A stretch of DNA of 18,033 bases, from assembly GCA_964402985.1 (NCBI GenBank), contig CAYOET010000215.1, positions 1 to 18,033 of the forward strand, in the 5' to 3' direction. Under the pieces are notes generated by a model, which saw nothing but the letters and a program-made list of their open reading frames with translations, made no database searches and was not told the DNA's origin. Below, one piece after another: positions 1-6,417 of this stretch (the first letter of the stretch is position 1; every line of letters starts with the position of its first letter). Made by a program: the position numbers and the translations under genes. The stretch comes from JADYYB01 sp964402985. GTDB taxonomy: Bacteria > Pseudomonadota > Alphaproteobacteria > Rhizobiales > Kaistiaceae.

Positions 1-93
1 GTTGCCGCGCTCGTCGTTGCCGTTGCCGCGTTCCTTGTCCTGGCCGTTGCCGCGCTCCTCGTCGTTGCCGCGGCCGCGGTCCTCGTCATGACC
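1..93 (-). repeat. Imperfect 24-bp tandem repeat coding for octapeptides
   Basis: Four consecutive units at 1-21, 22-45, 46-69 and 70-93 share the core GTTGCCGCG (plus strand) followed by a T/C-rich variable part. The period is 24 bases, with one unit 3 bases shorter, so the frame is kept. On the minus strand each unit codes for roughly G-x-D-(E/K)-(E/D)-R-G-(N/R). The array reaches the window edge, so the copy number is unknown. Confidence 0.7.
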
Positions 94-225
94 ATTCCCA
101 TTCCCATTGCCATTCGCGGCAAGCGCAGGCTGCACGCCGAAAAGCGCGACGTCGCCGGCCATTCCGCCGCCGAGCAGGGCGGCAGAACCAGCGACAGTCG
201 CCAGAAGAAGACGGTGAAGACGCAT
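1..225 (-). CDS. Exported Asn/Gly-rich octapeptide-repeat protein, N-terminal part (runs off left edge)
   Basis: The reading frame is open from an ATG at 225 to the window edge (75 codons seen). The first ~37 residues look like a signal peptide: MRLHRLLLAT, then a small/hydrophobic stretch ending ALAA. The mature part starts with alternating Asn-Gly and passes into eight-residue units such as GHDEDRGR, GNDEERGN and GQDKERGN, which are very hydrophilic, mixed-charge and probably unstructured. A GGGAG Shine-Dalgarno lies about 7 bases before the ATG, which supports this start. The C-terminus is outside the window, so a downstream domain cannot be excluded. I do not recognise a family. An extracytoplasmic location is inferred from the leader; the role is unknown. 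Confidence 0.6.
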   Translation of the reverse strand, partial: MRLHRLLLATVAGSAALLGGGMAGDVALFGVQPALAANGNGNGNGHDEDRGRGNDEERGNGQDKERGNGNDERGN

Positions 226-394
226 GCGAAGCTCCCGAGACGGTGAGTGGAAGCTGCGCTTTTCTCACGCGCGCTTGCACCGCCGGTTACCTCGCCATCG
301 ACGATTTGAATAACCTTGGAAGCTTTAACGGTTGTGTTCCGGCCCTTGAGGCGGCGGCCTACCGCTCACCAGCCGACCACGGGACGAGGGCGAG

Positions 395-419
395 GGGCCG
401 GCATGGTAAACGCCGGCCC
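395..419 (-). terminator. Possible terminator hairpin downstream of the six-cysteine protein gene
   Basis: GGGCCGGC (395-402) pairs perfectly with GCCGGCCC (412-419) around a 9-base loop, starting about 20 bases after the stop codon of the minus-strand gene at 440. No T-run follows in the direction of transcription, so intrinsic termination is only a possibility; it could be a transcript-end stabilising hairpin. Confidence 0.35.
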
Positions 420-439
420 TCCAAACGGTGCTCAGCCCG

Positions 440-1183
440 TTAAAATCCCTCGTTCGTGATCCCCGAAGCCACGACCGCAGCGCAGTAGCGAGGCATTTCG
501 TCGGCGAGATCCGCCATGTTCTCGTCACCGGCAAACTGGGCGATCGTCTCGTTGCTCAAGAAAGCGCATACCGCCGCACGGAAGGTGAGGCCCGTCGAGA
601 CCACGGACAGCGGCACGCTCATGGCTACGCCCGTCGTGGATCTGTACCAGGGTGGCACCTGCACCAGTCCCGCATCGTTCCGGCGGAGCGGCACCTGCGG
701 GTTGCATTCCTGGAGCTGAGCGATCGGCGCTGCATCGAGGAACACTGGAGCGGGCGTGTCGAGGATCGCCCCGTTCACGGCCGGCCTCGTCGGGCTGTAG
801 CGGAGATTGAGGAACGCGCAGCCCGCGGGCGGCGCGTCGACCAAGACATAGCCCTGCGGCAGCGGCCCAACCTGGACGAGGTCCTTGCCGGGCTGTAGTT
901 CCCGTTCGGCGCAGGAGCGGTCGCAGCGCGGATCGAGCGGAATCGGCGTCCCCGAGACCGGATAGGCGAAGAGATAGTCTTCGGGCTGCGGAAGCCCCAG
1001 CGCCTGGCGGATGGCACGCTCTCGGCTAGCCGAACTGGGCTGGCTGAAATTGAGGAACCAGACCGACGCCCCGGCGATCACCGCGATTCCCACTACGTAG
1101 GAGATGAGAATCCGAAGCGGGCTGGGCGGCCGGGCTTCGCTCGGGGGTATCATTCCCGGCGTCGTGCGGAAAAAGTCTGTCAT
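440..1183 (-). CDS. Unrecognised single-pass membrane protein with a six-cysteine extracytoplasmic domain
   Basis: The protein has 247 residues from the ATG at 1183. That start is preferred over one ten codons upstream because GGGGAGG sits 5 bases before it. Layout: a short Pro-rich N-terminal tail, one hydrophobic helix at about residues 24-44 (ISYVVGIAVIAGASVWFLNF), then a ~200-residue region likely in the periplasm. This region has cysteines near positions 87, 91, 122, 160, 206 and 234, an even number compatible with three disulfides. Codon use is GC-rich like the surrounding genes. No catalytic motif or family is evident to me. The next plus-strand gene lies ~700 bases away, so the gene appears to be transcribed alone. 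Confidence 0.75.
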   Translation of the reverse strand: MTDFFRTTPGMIPPSEARPPSPLRILISYVVGIAVIAGASVWFLNFSQPSSASRERAIRQALGLPQPEDYLFAYPVSGTPIPLDPRCDRSCAERELQPGKDLVQVGPLPQGYVLVDAPPAGCAFLNLRYSPTRPAVNGAILDTPAPVFLDAAPIAQLQECNPQVPLRRNDAGLVQVPPWYRSTTGVAMSVPLSVVSTGLTFRAAVCAFLSNETIAQFAGDENMADLADEMPRYCAAVVASGITNEGF

Positions 1184-1380
1184 GGTTCCTCCCCGGTCGC
1201 GTTTGTGGCGCAATCTCGGCCGCGTCGCAAGGGTGCACCAAGCTCTCGGCCGAGGATGACTCGAACCACGTTGCGTTCGCGGCGCACCATAGTGTGGCTA
1301 CACGCCTGTTAGCGCCCGGTCATGCGATCCGGCGCGGTCCCGGCAAATCGGCTGCCTGACCTTCGGGCCTGACGGGTTGG

Positions 1381-1725
1381 TTACGGCGTGCGGGGGCGGC
1401 GCCGGTCGTCGATCGCGCCACCATATAGTCGCCGAAACACGTAGCAGCGGCCTTCGAGGTTTGGCCGCGCCGCAGCCGGAGGGGGGCCGCTGGCGATTCG
1501 ATCGTATTGCACGTACGTGCCCAGACCCACGTTCACCTTGAACCATCGACCCGCCGTCTGGAACTCTGGGGTGAACTGCATCATGGTAACCATCGGCATC
1601 GAAACTGCGTCGGCAGACGGTGTGGAGCGGGTGCGCATGCCGGATGCTTGGGGGGCTCCGGCCGCGCTGAAACCATGTGCCCAACGGAGCCGCGTTGGTC
1701 GCAGCCGGGGCTTGTTGTACGTCAT
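1381..1725 (-). CDS. Doubtful small hypothetical protein
   Basis: An ATG at 1725 opens 114 codons. The middle reads like a plausible protein segment (FTPEFQTAGRWFKVNVGLG, then YVQYDRI). However, the ends are Arg/Pro-rich as in spurious frames of GC-rich DNA, third-position bias is weak, and no good ribosome binding site precedes the ATG. The open frame extends further upstream to a GTG at 1860. It could be a real low-expression gene, a decayed one, or chance. No family is recognised. Confidence 0.2.
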   Translation of the reverse strand: MTYNKPRLRPTRLRWAHGFSAAGAPQASGMRTRSTPSADAVSMPMVTMMQFTPEFQTAGRWFKVNVGLGTYVQYDRIASGPPPAAARPNLEGRCYVFRRLYGGAIDDRRRPRTP

Positions 1726-1745
1726 CGCCGCGTATACGGTTCGAC

Positions 1746-1767
1746 CCTCGCCTCCGTTCGGGCGAGG
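1746..1767 (+). promoter_or_regulatory. Stem-loop in the region upstream of the exported aldolase-like gene
   Basis: CCTCGCC (1746-1752) and GGCGAGG (1761-1767) form a perfect 7-bp stem with an 8-base loop. An A-rich stretch (AGAACAAAAACAATTG) follows, not a T-run, so this is not a terminator for plus-strand transcription. It may be part of the 5' leader of the gene at 1900 or a protein-binding dyad; the transcription start is unknown. Confidence 0.3.
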
Positions 1768-1804
1768 TCTCGTGGTGAGAACAAAAACAATTGTGGGTTG
1801 AAAT

Positions 1805-1853
1805 GCCGCAAGGGGCTCGGGGGAGACCTCCGACCGGTCGGACGTCTTGCGGC
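1805..1853 (+). promoter_or_regulatory. Nested inverted repeats before the exported aldolase-like gene
   Basis: GCCGCAAG (1805-1812) and CTTGCGGC (1846-1853) are perfect inverted repeats. They enclose a perfect 14-bp palindrome, TCCGACCGGTCGGA (1829-1842). The set ends 46 bases before the start codon at 1900. As DNA, the palindrome resembles an operator for a dimeric regulator; as RNA, the outer arms could close a multi-branch leader structure. I cannot match it to a named riboswitch or operator. Confidence 0.4.
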
Positions 1854-1899
1854 TCCGCACGGGAGCAAGACTCTCGATAGGTATGGGAGGAGAATACTA

Positions 1900-2943
1900 A
1901 TGAAGAAACTGATTGGTGCAGCCGCCGTCGGCGCGCTGCTCGCCCTGCTGCCCTCGGCTGCTCAGGCGCAAGACCCTCCGGGCGGCCGCCCGCCGACCGC
2001 GAGCATCACCGTCGACGGCCCGACCACCTGGCCGAACTGGGGCCAGCAGGCCACCGAGTGGTCCCCGCCGCGCGAAGGCCGCATCGCCGAAGACTGGGTC
2101 TACGGCAACCGCTTCGACAACCCGGATCACGTGATCTGGAACGAAGCCAAGCGCCGCATGAACGCGGGCCTGGACGTGCAGTCCTTCACCGCTTCCCGCG
2201 GCTGGACTCCTGAGCGCTATTGCGGCCTGGCGAAGCTCGGCTACGACTTCGCCTTCGTCAACATCCAGCACCAGGCGCTCGACGTGTGGCAGGTCGCCGA
2301 CATGTACGCGTGCAACGGCAACGCCCCGATCCCGGCCATTCAGGGCCCGGGCAACACCTTCTACTCGCACGGCGCCCGTATCCCGGACTCCAGCGAGCGT
2401 TGGATCCAGTCGATCCTCGACGCCGGCGCGATGACCCTCGTCGTCCCGACGGTCGACACCGAGGCAGAGGCCGAGGAAATCGTCCACTGGGCCCTGTTCC
2501 CGCCGCTCGGCGCTCGTTCGAGTGGTGGCGGCCTCATCAACTCGCTCTACGGCAACGTGCCGGGTGGCTACCGCAACTCGTTCAACGACAACATCGTGAT
2601 CATCGCCATGATCGAGACCCTCGAGGGTGTCGAGAATGCGTATGAGATCGCGTCCGTTCCGGGCATCGACGCGGTGTTCGCCGCCTCGGGCGACCTCGGC
2701 AACTTCTCGGGTTACTCCGAGGGCAACGAGGCCTACGAGTGGCTGATCCAGCGCGTCGTCGACGCGGCTGTCGCCGCCGGCAAGCCGGTTTGCGGCCCCG
2801 ACGACTGGCACCCCGCCCGGAGCAAGGACAACCCGGTGCGCGTGGCCCAGAACTTCACGTGCTTCCAGGGTGGCAGCAACCCGACTGAAGACCTGGCCGA
2901 GCGCATCGCGGCTGGCGAGGTCCCGGCTCCGCCGGCTCCCTAG
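1900..2943 (+). CDS. Exported HpcH/HpaI aldolase-like protein
   Basis: The 347-residue protein starts at the ATG at 1900, preceded by GGGAGGAGAA at good spacing; an in-frame extension upstream is rejected. Residues 1-23 form a clear Sec signal peptide (MKKLIGAAAV...AQA, cut before QDPP). The rest resembles class II pyruvate aldolases of the HpcH/HpaI family, cytoplasmic metal-dependent enzymes acting on 2-keto-3-deoxy acids. Matching stretches are LVVPTVDTEAEAEEIV (near 180-195), PPLGARSSGGG (201-211), AMIETLEGVENAYEIASVPG (236-255) and AASGDLGNFSG (261-271). The likely metal ligands Glu239 and Asp265 and the family His (His124) are kept. By my alignment from memory, the substrate-binding Arg is Gln and the Gln before the metal Glu is Met. 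There are four cysteines (108, 138, 298, 321). Export of such a fold is unusual and the substrate is unknown; it might be a binding protein instead of an enzyme. Confidence 0.85.
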   Translation: MKKLIGAAAVGALLALLPSAAQAQDPPGGRPPTASITVDGPTTWPNWGQQATEWSPPREGRIAEDWVYGNRFDNPDHVIWNEAKRRMNAGLDVQSFTASRGWTPERYCGLAKLGYDFAFVNIQHQALDVWQVADMYACNGNAPIPAIQGPGNTFYSHGARIPDSSERWIQSILDAGAMTLVVPTVDTEAEAEEIVHWALFPPLGARSSGGGLINSLYGNVPGGYRNSFNDNIVIIAMIETLEGVENAYEIASVPGIDAVFAASGDLGNFSGYSEGNEAYEWLIQRVVDAAVAAGKPVCGPDDWHPARSKDNPVRVAQNFTCFQGGSNPTEDLAERIAAGEVPAPPAP

Positions 2944-2951
2944 TCCGATAC

Positions 2952-2981
2952 TGCCCGGCGACTTAATCGCCGCCGGGCATT
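2952..2981 (+). terminator. Hairpin just after the exported aldolase-like gene
   Basis: TGCCCGGCG (2952-2960) pairs perfectly with CGCCGGGCA (2971-2979) around a 10-base loop, 8 bases after the stop codon. Only two T follow, so it is a weak intrinsic terminator or an RNA-stabilising end. Confidence 0.5.
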
Positions 2982-2989
2982 CCAACGGG

Positions 2990-3024
2990 GGGCGCTGCGC
3001 CGCGAGAGCGGCGCGGCGTCCTTT
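2990..3024 (+). terminator. Second, long GAGA-loop hairpin in the same spacer
   Basis: Bases 2990-3003 pair with 3008-3021 in a 14-bp stem (two G-T wobbles) closed by a GAGA tetraloop and followed by TTT. It is the stronger terminator candidate of the two hairpins after the gene ending at 2943, and it separates that gene from the one at 3139. Confidence 0.5.
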
Positions 3025-3138
3025 CCAACACGGGAAGCGGGCACTAGATGGCTGCGCGGCGGGGTTCGACTTGAACGCCGCAGGAAGTCCCGGCAGAGGA
3101 GGGGCAATCCTCTCACTACCCACGAAAAAGGTGAAACG

Positions 3139-3462
3139 ATGAGAAGCGTTATTGCCGCGACCGCGGCTCTCTTTCTGGCCACCACGGCCGCTTACGCCCA
3201 AGCACCGGCCGAGCCGGTCGTGTCCGAGGTCGCCGCGCCGGTCGTCGATTCGATCGGCAGGGCGTGCGACGCTCCCGACTACGAGGAGGAGTGCTTCCGC
3301 GCGATGGGCCGGGCCATTACGGCCGCGGCCGCCTTCTCGGATGCCGACAAGCAGTCCGTGTACTTCAAGATCCGCAGCTACGCGGAAAGTCGCGCCTCCT
3401 GGGCCGACGACATCGCCAAGCTCCTGACGGATAACAATATCCCGGTGACCAACCCCGCCTAG
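3139..3462 (+). CDS. Small exported two-cysteine protein, unrecognised
   Basis: The 107-residue protein starts with a signal peptide (MRSVIAATAALFLATTAAYA, cut before QAPAEP), leaving ~87 mature residues. The mature part has an Ala/Val/Pro-rich linker, then CDAPDYEEEC with two cysteines nine residues apart that could form a disulfide, then a probably helical C-terminal half. GGTGAA lies a few bases before the ATG at 3139. Codon use is typical of the neighbours. It lies 195 bases after the exported aldolase-like gene on the same strand, but two hairpins intervene, so joint transcription is uncertain. A terminator follows. No family is recognised. Confidence 0.75.
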   Translation: MRSVIAATAALFLATTAAYAQAPAEPVVSEVAAPVVDSIGRACDAPDYEEECFRAMGRAITAAAAFSDADKQSVYFKIRSYAESRASWADDIAKLLTDNNIPVTNPA

Positions 3463-3488
3463 CGGGCCGTTCAACGCCGACGGAATAG

Positions 3489-3526
3489 AGCCACTGCACG
3501 GGTCACCGAGCAGTGGCTTCTTCATT
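3489..3526 (+). terminator. Intrinsic terminator after the small exported protein gene
   Basis: AGCCACTGC (3489-3497) pairs perfectly with GCAGTGGCT (3510-3518), a 9-bp stem, followed by the T-rich tail TCTTCATTT. It lies 27 bases after the stop codon at 3462. The reverse orientation has no T-rich tail, so it most likely serves the plus-strand gene, before the convergent chrA. Confidence 0.7.
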
Positions 3527-3586
3527 TGGGTCGACCGCAAGTCTGTCCCGTCGCCGACCGTGTGGCTCTGCGACCCGGCCACCCAT

Positions 3587-4948
3587 CTAGACCAGACCCC
3601 CGGCACCGAGAAGCAGCCCGAGCAGCGCACATCCGAGCAGCGTCCAGATCATCCCGACGCGCAGCCAGATCAGCGCCAGACCGGCTCCCACGGCGAGCAC
3701 GGCTGCCGTGAGGTCGATGGACCGGAGGTCCGGCAGCTCGAGGACCGCCGGACCGACCGCAACCGGGCCGACCTGGTCGAAGATCACGTGCAGCCCGAAC
3801 CACAGCGCGAGATTGAGGACCACGCCCACCACCGCCGAGGTGATCCCGGCGAGGGCGGCCGCGAGCGCCCTGTTGTGGCGCAGACGCTCCATCACAGGCG
3901 CGCCGAGGAACACGAACAGGAACGACGGCACGAACGTGACCCAAGTGGTCAGCAGTCCGCCGAGCGTCGCGGCGAGGAGCGGCGGGAGGGTGCCCGGGTC
4001 GCGATAGGCGGCCAGGAACCCGACGAACTGCAGCACCATGATGAGCGGCCCTGGCGTGGTCTCGGCCATCGCCAGCCCGTCGAGCATCTCCTCCGGGGTC
4101 AGCCAGCCGAGCGTCGTCACCCCGGCCTGCGCCACATAGGCGAGGACAGCGTAAGCGCCGCCGAACGTGACCACCGCCAGCGTCGCGAAGAACGAAGCAA
4201 TCTCCGCGAACACGCTCTCCGGCGCGAGCGTTGCGATGGCGAGGATCGGGAGCGCCCAGAGGATCAAAGCCGCCGCCGCGATCGCGGACACCCGCCGCAG
4301 GGTCAGTCCGCCGACGGCGGCCTCGGCCAGCGGCTCCCCGCCCCCGCCCTGTTCGCTGGGTGCAACGGCCAGCCCGGCGCGGTGGGCCGCCACCCCGACC
4401 CCCGCCGCGACGAGGATCACGATCGGGAAGGGGACGGCGAACGCAAAGAGCGCCACGAACGCGCCCGCCGCGATGATCTGGCTGGCCCGCGCGCGCAGCG
4501 AGCGGCGGCCGATGCGGATCAGCGCATCGACCACGATCGCGAGGACCGCCGCCTTGAGCCCGAAAAAGACGGCCTCGACCCAGGCCAGTTCCCCGCCGAG
4601 CACGTAGAGCCAGCTGAGGGCCATGATCGCCACCAGCCCGGGCAGCACGAACAGCCCGCCGGCGACGATCCCGCCCCAGCTCCGATGCATCAGCCAGCCG
4701 ATATAGGTGGCCAGCTGCTGCGCTTCCGGGCCGGGCAGAAGCATGCAGAAATTGAGCGCGTGGAGGAACCGCTCCTCGCCGATCCAGCGTCGCTCCTCGA
4801 CGATGATGCGATGCATCGTGGCGATCTGTCCCGCCGGCCCGCCGAAGCTGAGAAGCGCGACCCGCGCCCAGACGCGGGTCGCCTCGCGGAACGAGACCGC
4901 GCCGCTGCCTGTGCTCGGCGAAACGGAACTGGACTGGGGTGCGATCAT
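3587..4948 (-). CDS. chrA: ChrA-type transporter (CHR family, long two-domain form)
   Basis: The 453-residue, strongly hydrophobic inner-membrane protein has the duplicated structure of long CHR-family transporters. The N-terminal half carries FGGP (35-38) and LPGPE (71-75); the C-terminal half repeats them as TFGGAYAV (261-268) and TTPGP (297-301). A loop with EQGGGGE near residue 200 joins the halves. Characterised members expel chromate from the cytoplasm by antiport, but many homologues have untested substrates, so resistance is an inference. The ATG at 4948 has no strong Shine-Dalgarno. The gene stands 154 bases downstream of the diguanylate cyclase on the same strand; no chrB-like regulator is visible beside it. 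Confidence 0.88.
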   Translation of the reverse strand: MIAPQSSSVSPSTGSGAVSFREATRVWARVALLSFGGPAGQIATMHRIIVEERRWIGEERFLHALNFCMLLPGPEAQQLATYIGWLMHRSWGGIVAGGLFVLPGLVAIMALSWLYVLGGELAWVEAVFFGLKAAVLAIVVDALIRIGRRSLRARASQIIAAGAFVALFAFAVPFPIVILVAAGVGVAAHRAGLAVAPSEQGGGGEPLAEAAVGGLTLRRVSAIAAAALILWALPILAIATLAPESVFAEIASFFATLAVVTFGGAYAVLAYVAQAGVTTLGWLTPEEMLDGLAMAETTPGPLIMVLQFVGFLAAYRDPGTLPPLLAATLGGLLTTWVTFVPSFLFVFLGAPVMERLRHNRALAAALAGITSAVVGVVLNLALWFGLHVIFDQVGPVAVGPAVLELPDLRSIDLTAAVLAVGAGLALIWLRVGMIWTLLGCALLGLLLGAGGLV

Positions 4949-5102
4949 GATGGGTCGGCGACGCTGTTCCTCGCGCGGGGCGCGATCCTCTCAGTCGGCG
5001 AACGCTTGGGCAACGCCTGTCTGTAGCGCCCACGGAGCGGAGCTGACGAGGTCGAGGCCGCCAATCGTCGATCTGGTTCTGCCTCGGGTATCCGCTCTGA
5101 GA

Positions 5103-6272
5103 CTAAGCGGCGTTCCGCAACGCGTCGGCGACGACCACCCGGTTCCGGCCGGCTTGCTTGGCCGCATAGAGCACCTTGTCGCCAGCGGCGATGAGCTGCT
5201 CCCAGCTCGAATCGGCCGCCGATTTCTCGGCCACCCCGATGCTCACCGAGATCGGCGTTCCAGGCGCCAGCTCCTCGGTGATCCCGGCAACGGCGCTCCG
5301 CAGCCGCTCGGCTACGGCATACGCCGCGGCGACGCCCGTCTCCGGCATGAGGATGATGAACTCCTCGCCGCCGAACCGGCACACCACATCGCCGAGCCGT
5401 ACCTCGCGGGCCAGAGTCTCGCCGACCCGCCGCAGCACTGCGTCGCCGGCGCGATGGCCGAAGCGGTCGTTGATGCTCTTGAAATGATCGAGGTCGAGGA
5501 GGAGCGCCGACAGGCGGTGCCCGCCGCGGCTCGCGCGCGCCCAGTCGCGCTCGGCGATCTCCGCGAAGGCGCGGCGGTTCATGAGGCCGGTGAGCGGGTC
5601 CACGCTCGCCGCGATATCGAGTTCGCGCTGCAGGCGCTGATTGGCGAGGACCGCGATCGAGAGCGTGAGCAGGAAGGACGCGGCGATCGAGGCGAGCATG
5701 AAGACGCTCTGCGTGGCCGACGACACCAATGCTTCGCCGCTGTGACTGCCCCAGAGGACCAGCACCACCGCGCGCTGCACCAGGGCCGAAGCCTGCACGA
5801 CCAGGAGGATCGCGATGATGCGCAGCGTGGCGCGCAGCGGACCGGCCGGAGCGCGGAGGAGGGCAAGGGCCGAATAGCCGACGCAGCCGACGAAGAAGAC
5901 CGTGGTGACCATCACGCCGGTCATCGGCGCGGGCGAAACCAGCGGCAGATAGATCCGCGCCGCAACGCACGCTCCCGCCCAACCGATGGCGATCGCCCAC
6001 GGCGCCGGCCGGTCGGCGAGCCGCACCAGGCCGACATTGAACACCACGGCGCCGGCCGCCATCAGCAGGGTCTGGACGAGGATCCACAACCCCATCCCGG
6101 GGTCGGACACGAAGATCGACAGCGAACCGAGGGCAATCAGCACGGACCCCGCGGCAAGCTCCCGGAGCGGCGCATATTTGCGGTGCACCTGCCAGACATA
6201 GACGAGGCCCGCCGCCTGCATGACGCGGACGAGCGCGTAACAGACGATGAGTGTTTGGAAATCGAGGATCAC
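5103..6272 (-). CDS. Membrane-bound GGDEF diguanylate cyclase
   Basis: The 389-residue protein has about seven predicted membrane helices in residues 8-210 and a cytoplasmic GGDEF domain from about 220 to the end. The domain shows DPLTGLMNRR (225-234), LLLDLDHFKSINDRFGH (257-273), the active-site GGEEF (301-305), and SVSIGVA near 342. An RLGD motif (292-295) stands five residues before GGEEF, the position of the inhibitory I-site, so product feedback by c-di-GMP is likely. The expected reaction is two GTP to cyclic di-GMP. The N-terminal part probably senses a membrane or envelope signal; I cannot assign it to a named sensor family. No EAL or HD-GYP domain is present. It is divergent from comEC with 145 bases between. 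Confidence 0.92.
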   Translation of the reverse strand: MILDFQTLIVCYALVRVMQAAGLVYVWQVHRKYAPLRELAAGSVLIALGSLSIFVSDPGMGLWILVQTLLMAAGAVVFNVGLVRLADRPAPWAIAIGWAGACVAARIYLPLVSPAPMTGVMVTTVFFVGCVGYSALALLRAPAGPLRATLRIIAILLVVQASALVQRAVVLVLWGSHSGEALVSSATQSVFMLASIAASFLLTLSIAVLANQRLQRELDIAASVDPLTGLMNRRAFAEIAERDWARASRGGHRLSALLLDLDHFKSINDRFGHRAGDAVLRRVGETLAREVRLGDVVCRFGGEEFIILMPETGVAAAYAVAERLRSAVAGITEELAPGTPISVSIGVAEKSAADSSWEQLIAAGDKVLYAAKQAGRNRVVVADALRNAA

Positions 6273-6417
6273 GGCGGGTCCAAGCGGTTGCGCGCGCCAC
6301 TATAGGAAGCGTTCGCTTTCGATTGGGTTACCGGCCACGCAACTGGCTGGAACACTTGTGAAATGGAGGTGATGCGACGGCCGAAACGCTCCGCTAAGCT
6401 CGCGCCGGGGGCCTTTC

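Larger units (their letters stand above)
1214..1899. other. ~690-base stretch without a convincing gene
   Basis: Reading frames here are short, overlap on both strands and lack the strong third-position G/C bias of the neighbouring genes; base composition is also visibly less GC-rich. The left ~90 bases probably hold the promoter of the minus-strand gene starting at 1183. The right ~160 bases hold inverted repeats that look like the leader or control region of the gene at 1900. Between them I see only one weak candidate gene, listed separately. Confidence 0.6.

Noticed and set aside
1214..1300. tRNA-like T-arm on the minus strand (GGTTCGAGTC)
   Set aside because: The flanking five bases on either side do not pair into a T-stem, and no acceptor stem, anticodon arm or CCA is found around it.
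1507..1899. N-terminal extension of the aldolase-like protein upstream of 1900
   Set aside because: The frame is open by chance. The ATG at 1900 has GGAGGAG before it and starts a clean signal peptide, whereas the extension is Arg/His-rich and non-conserved in appearance.
1897..3630. A 577-codon minus-strand open frame
   Set aside because: It is antisense to the exported aldolase-like and small exported genes, both of which have signal peptides and ribosome binding sites. The antisense product has shadow-type composition.
4707..6305. A 532-codon plus-strand open frame
   Set aside because: It spans the antisense of chrA and the diguanylate cyclase, including the intergenic gap. There are no recognisable motifs and it is rich in Arg, Asp and His.
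6273..6417. LexA-like half sites and promoter hexamers between the cyclase and comEC
   Set aside because: Only one GTTC half site has a suitable position and its partner is ATTG. The TATAGG at about 6301 has no convincing -35. Not enough to annotate.
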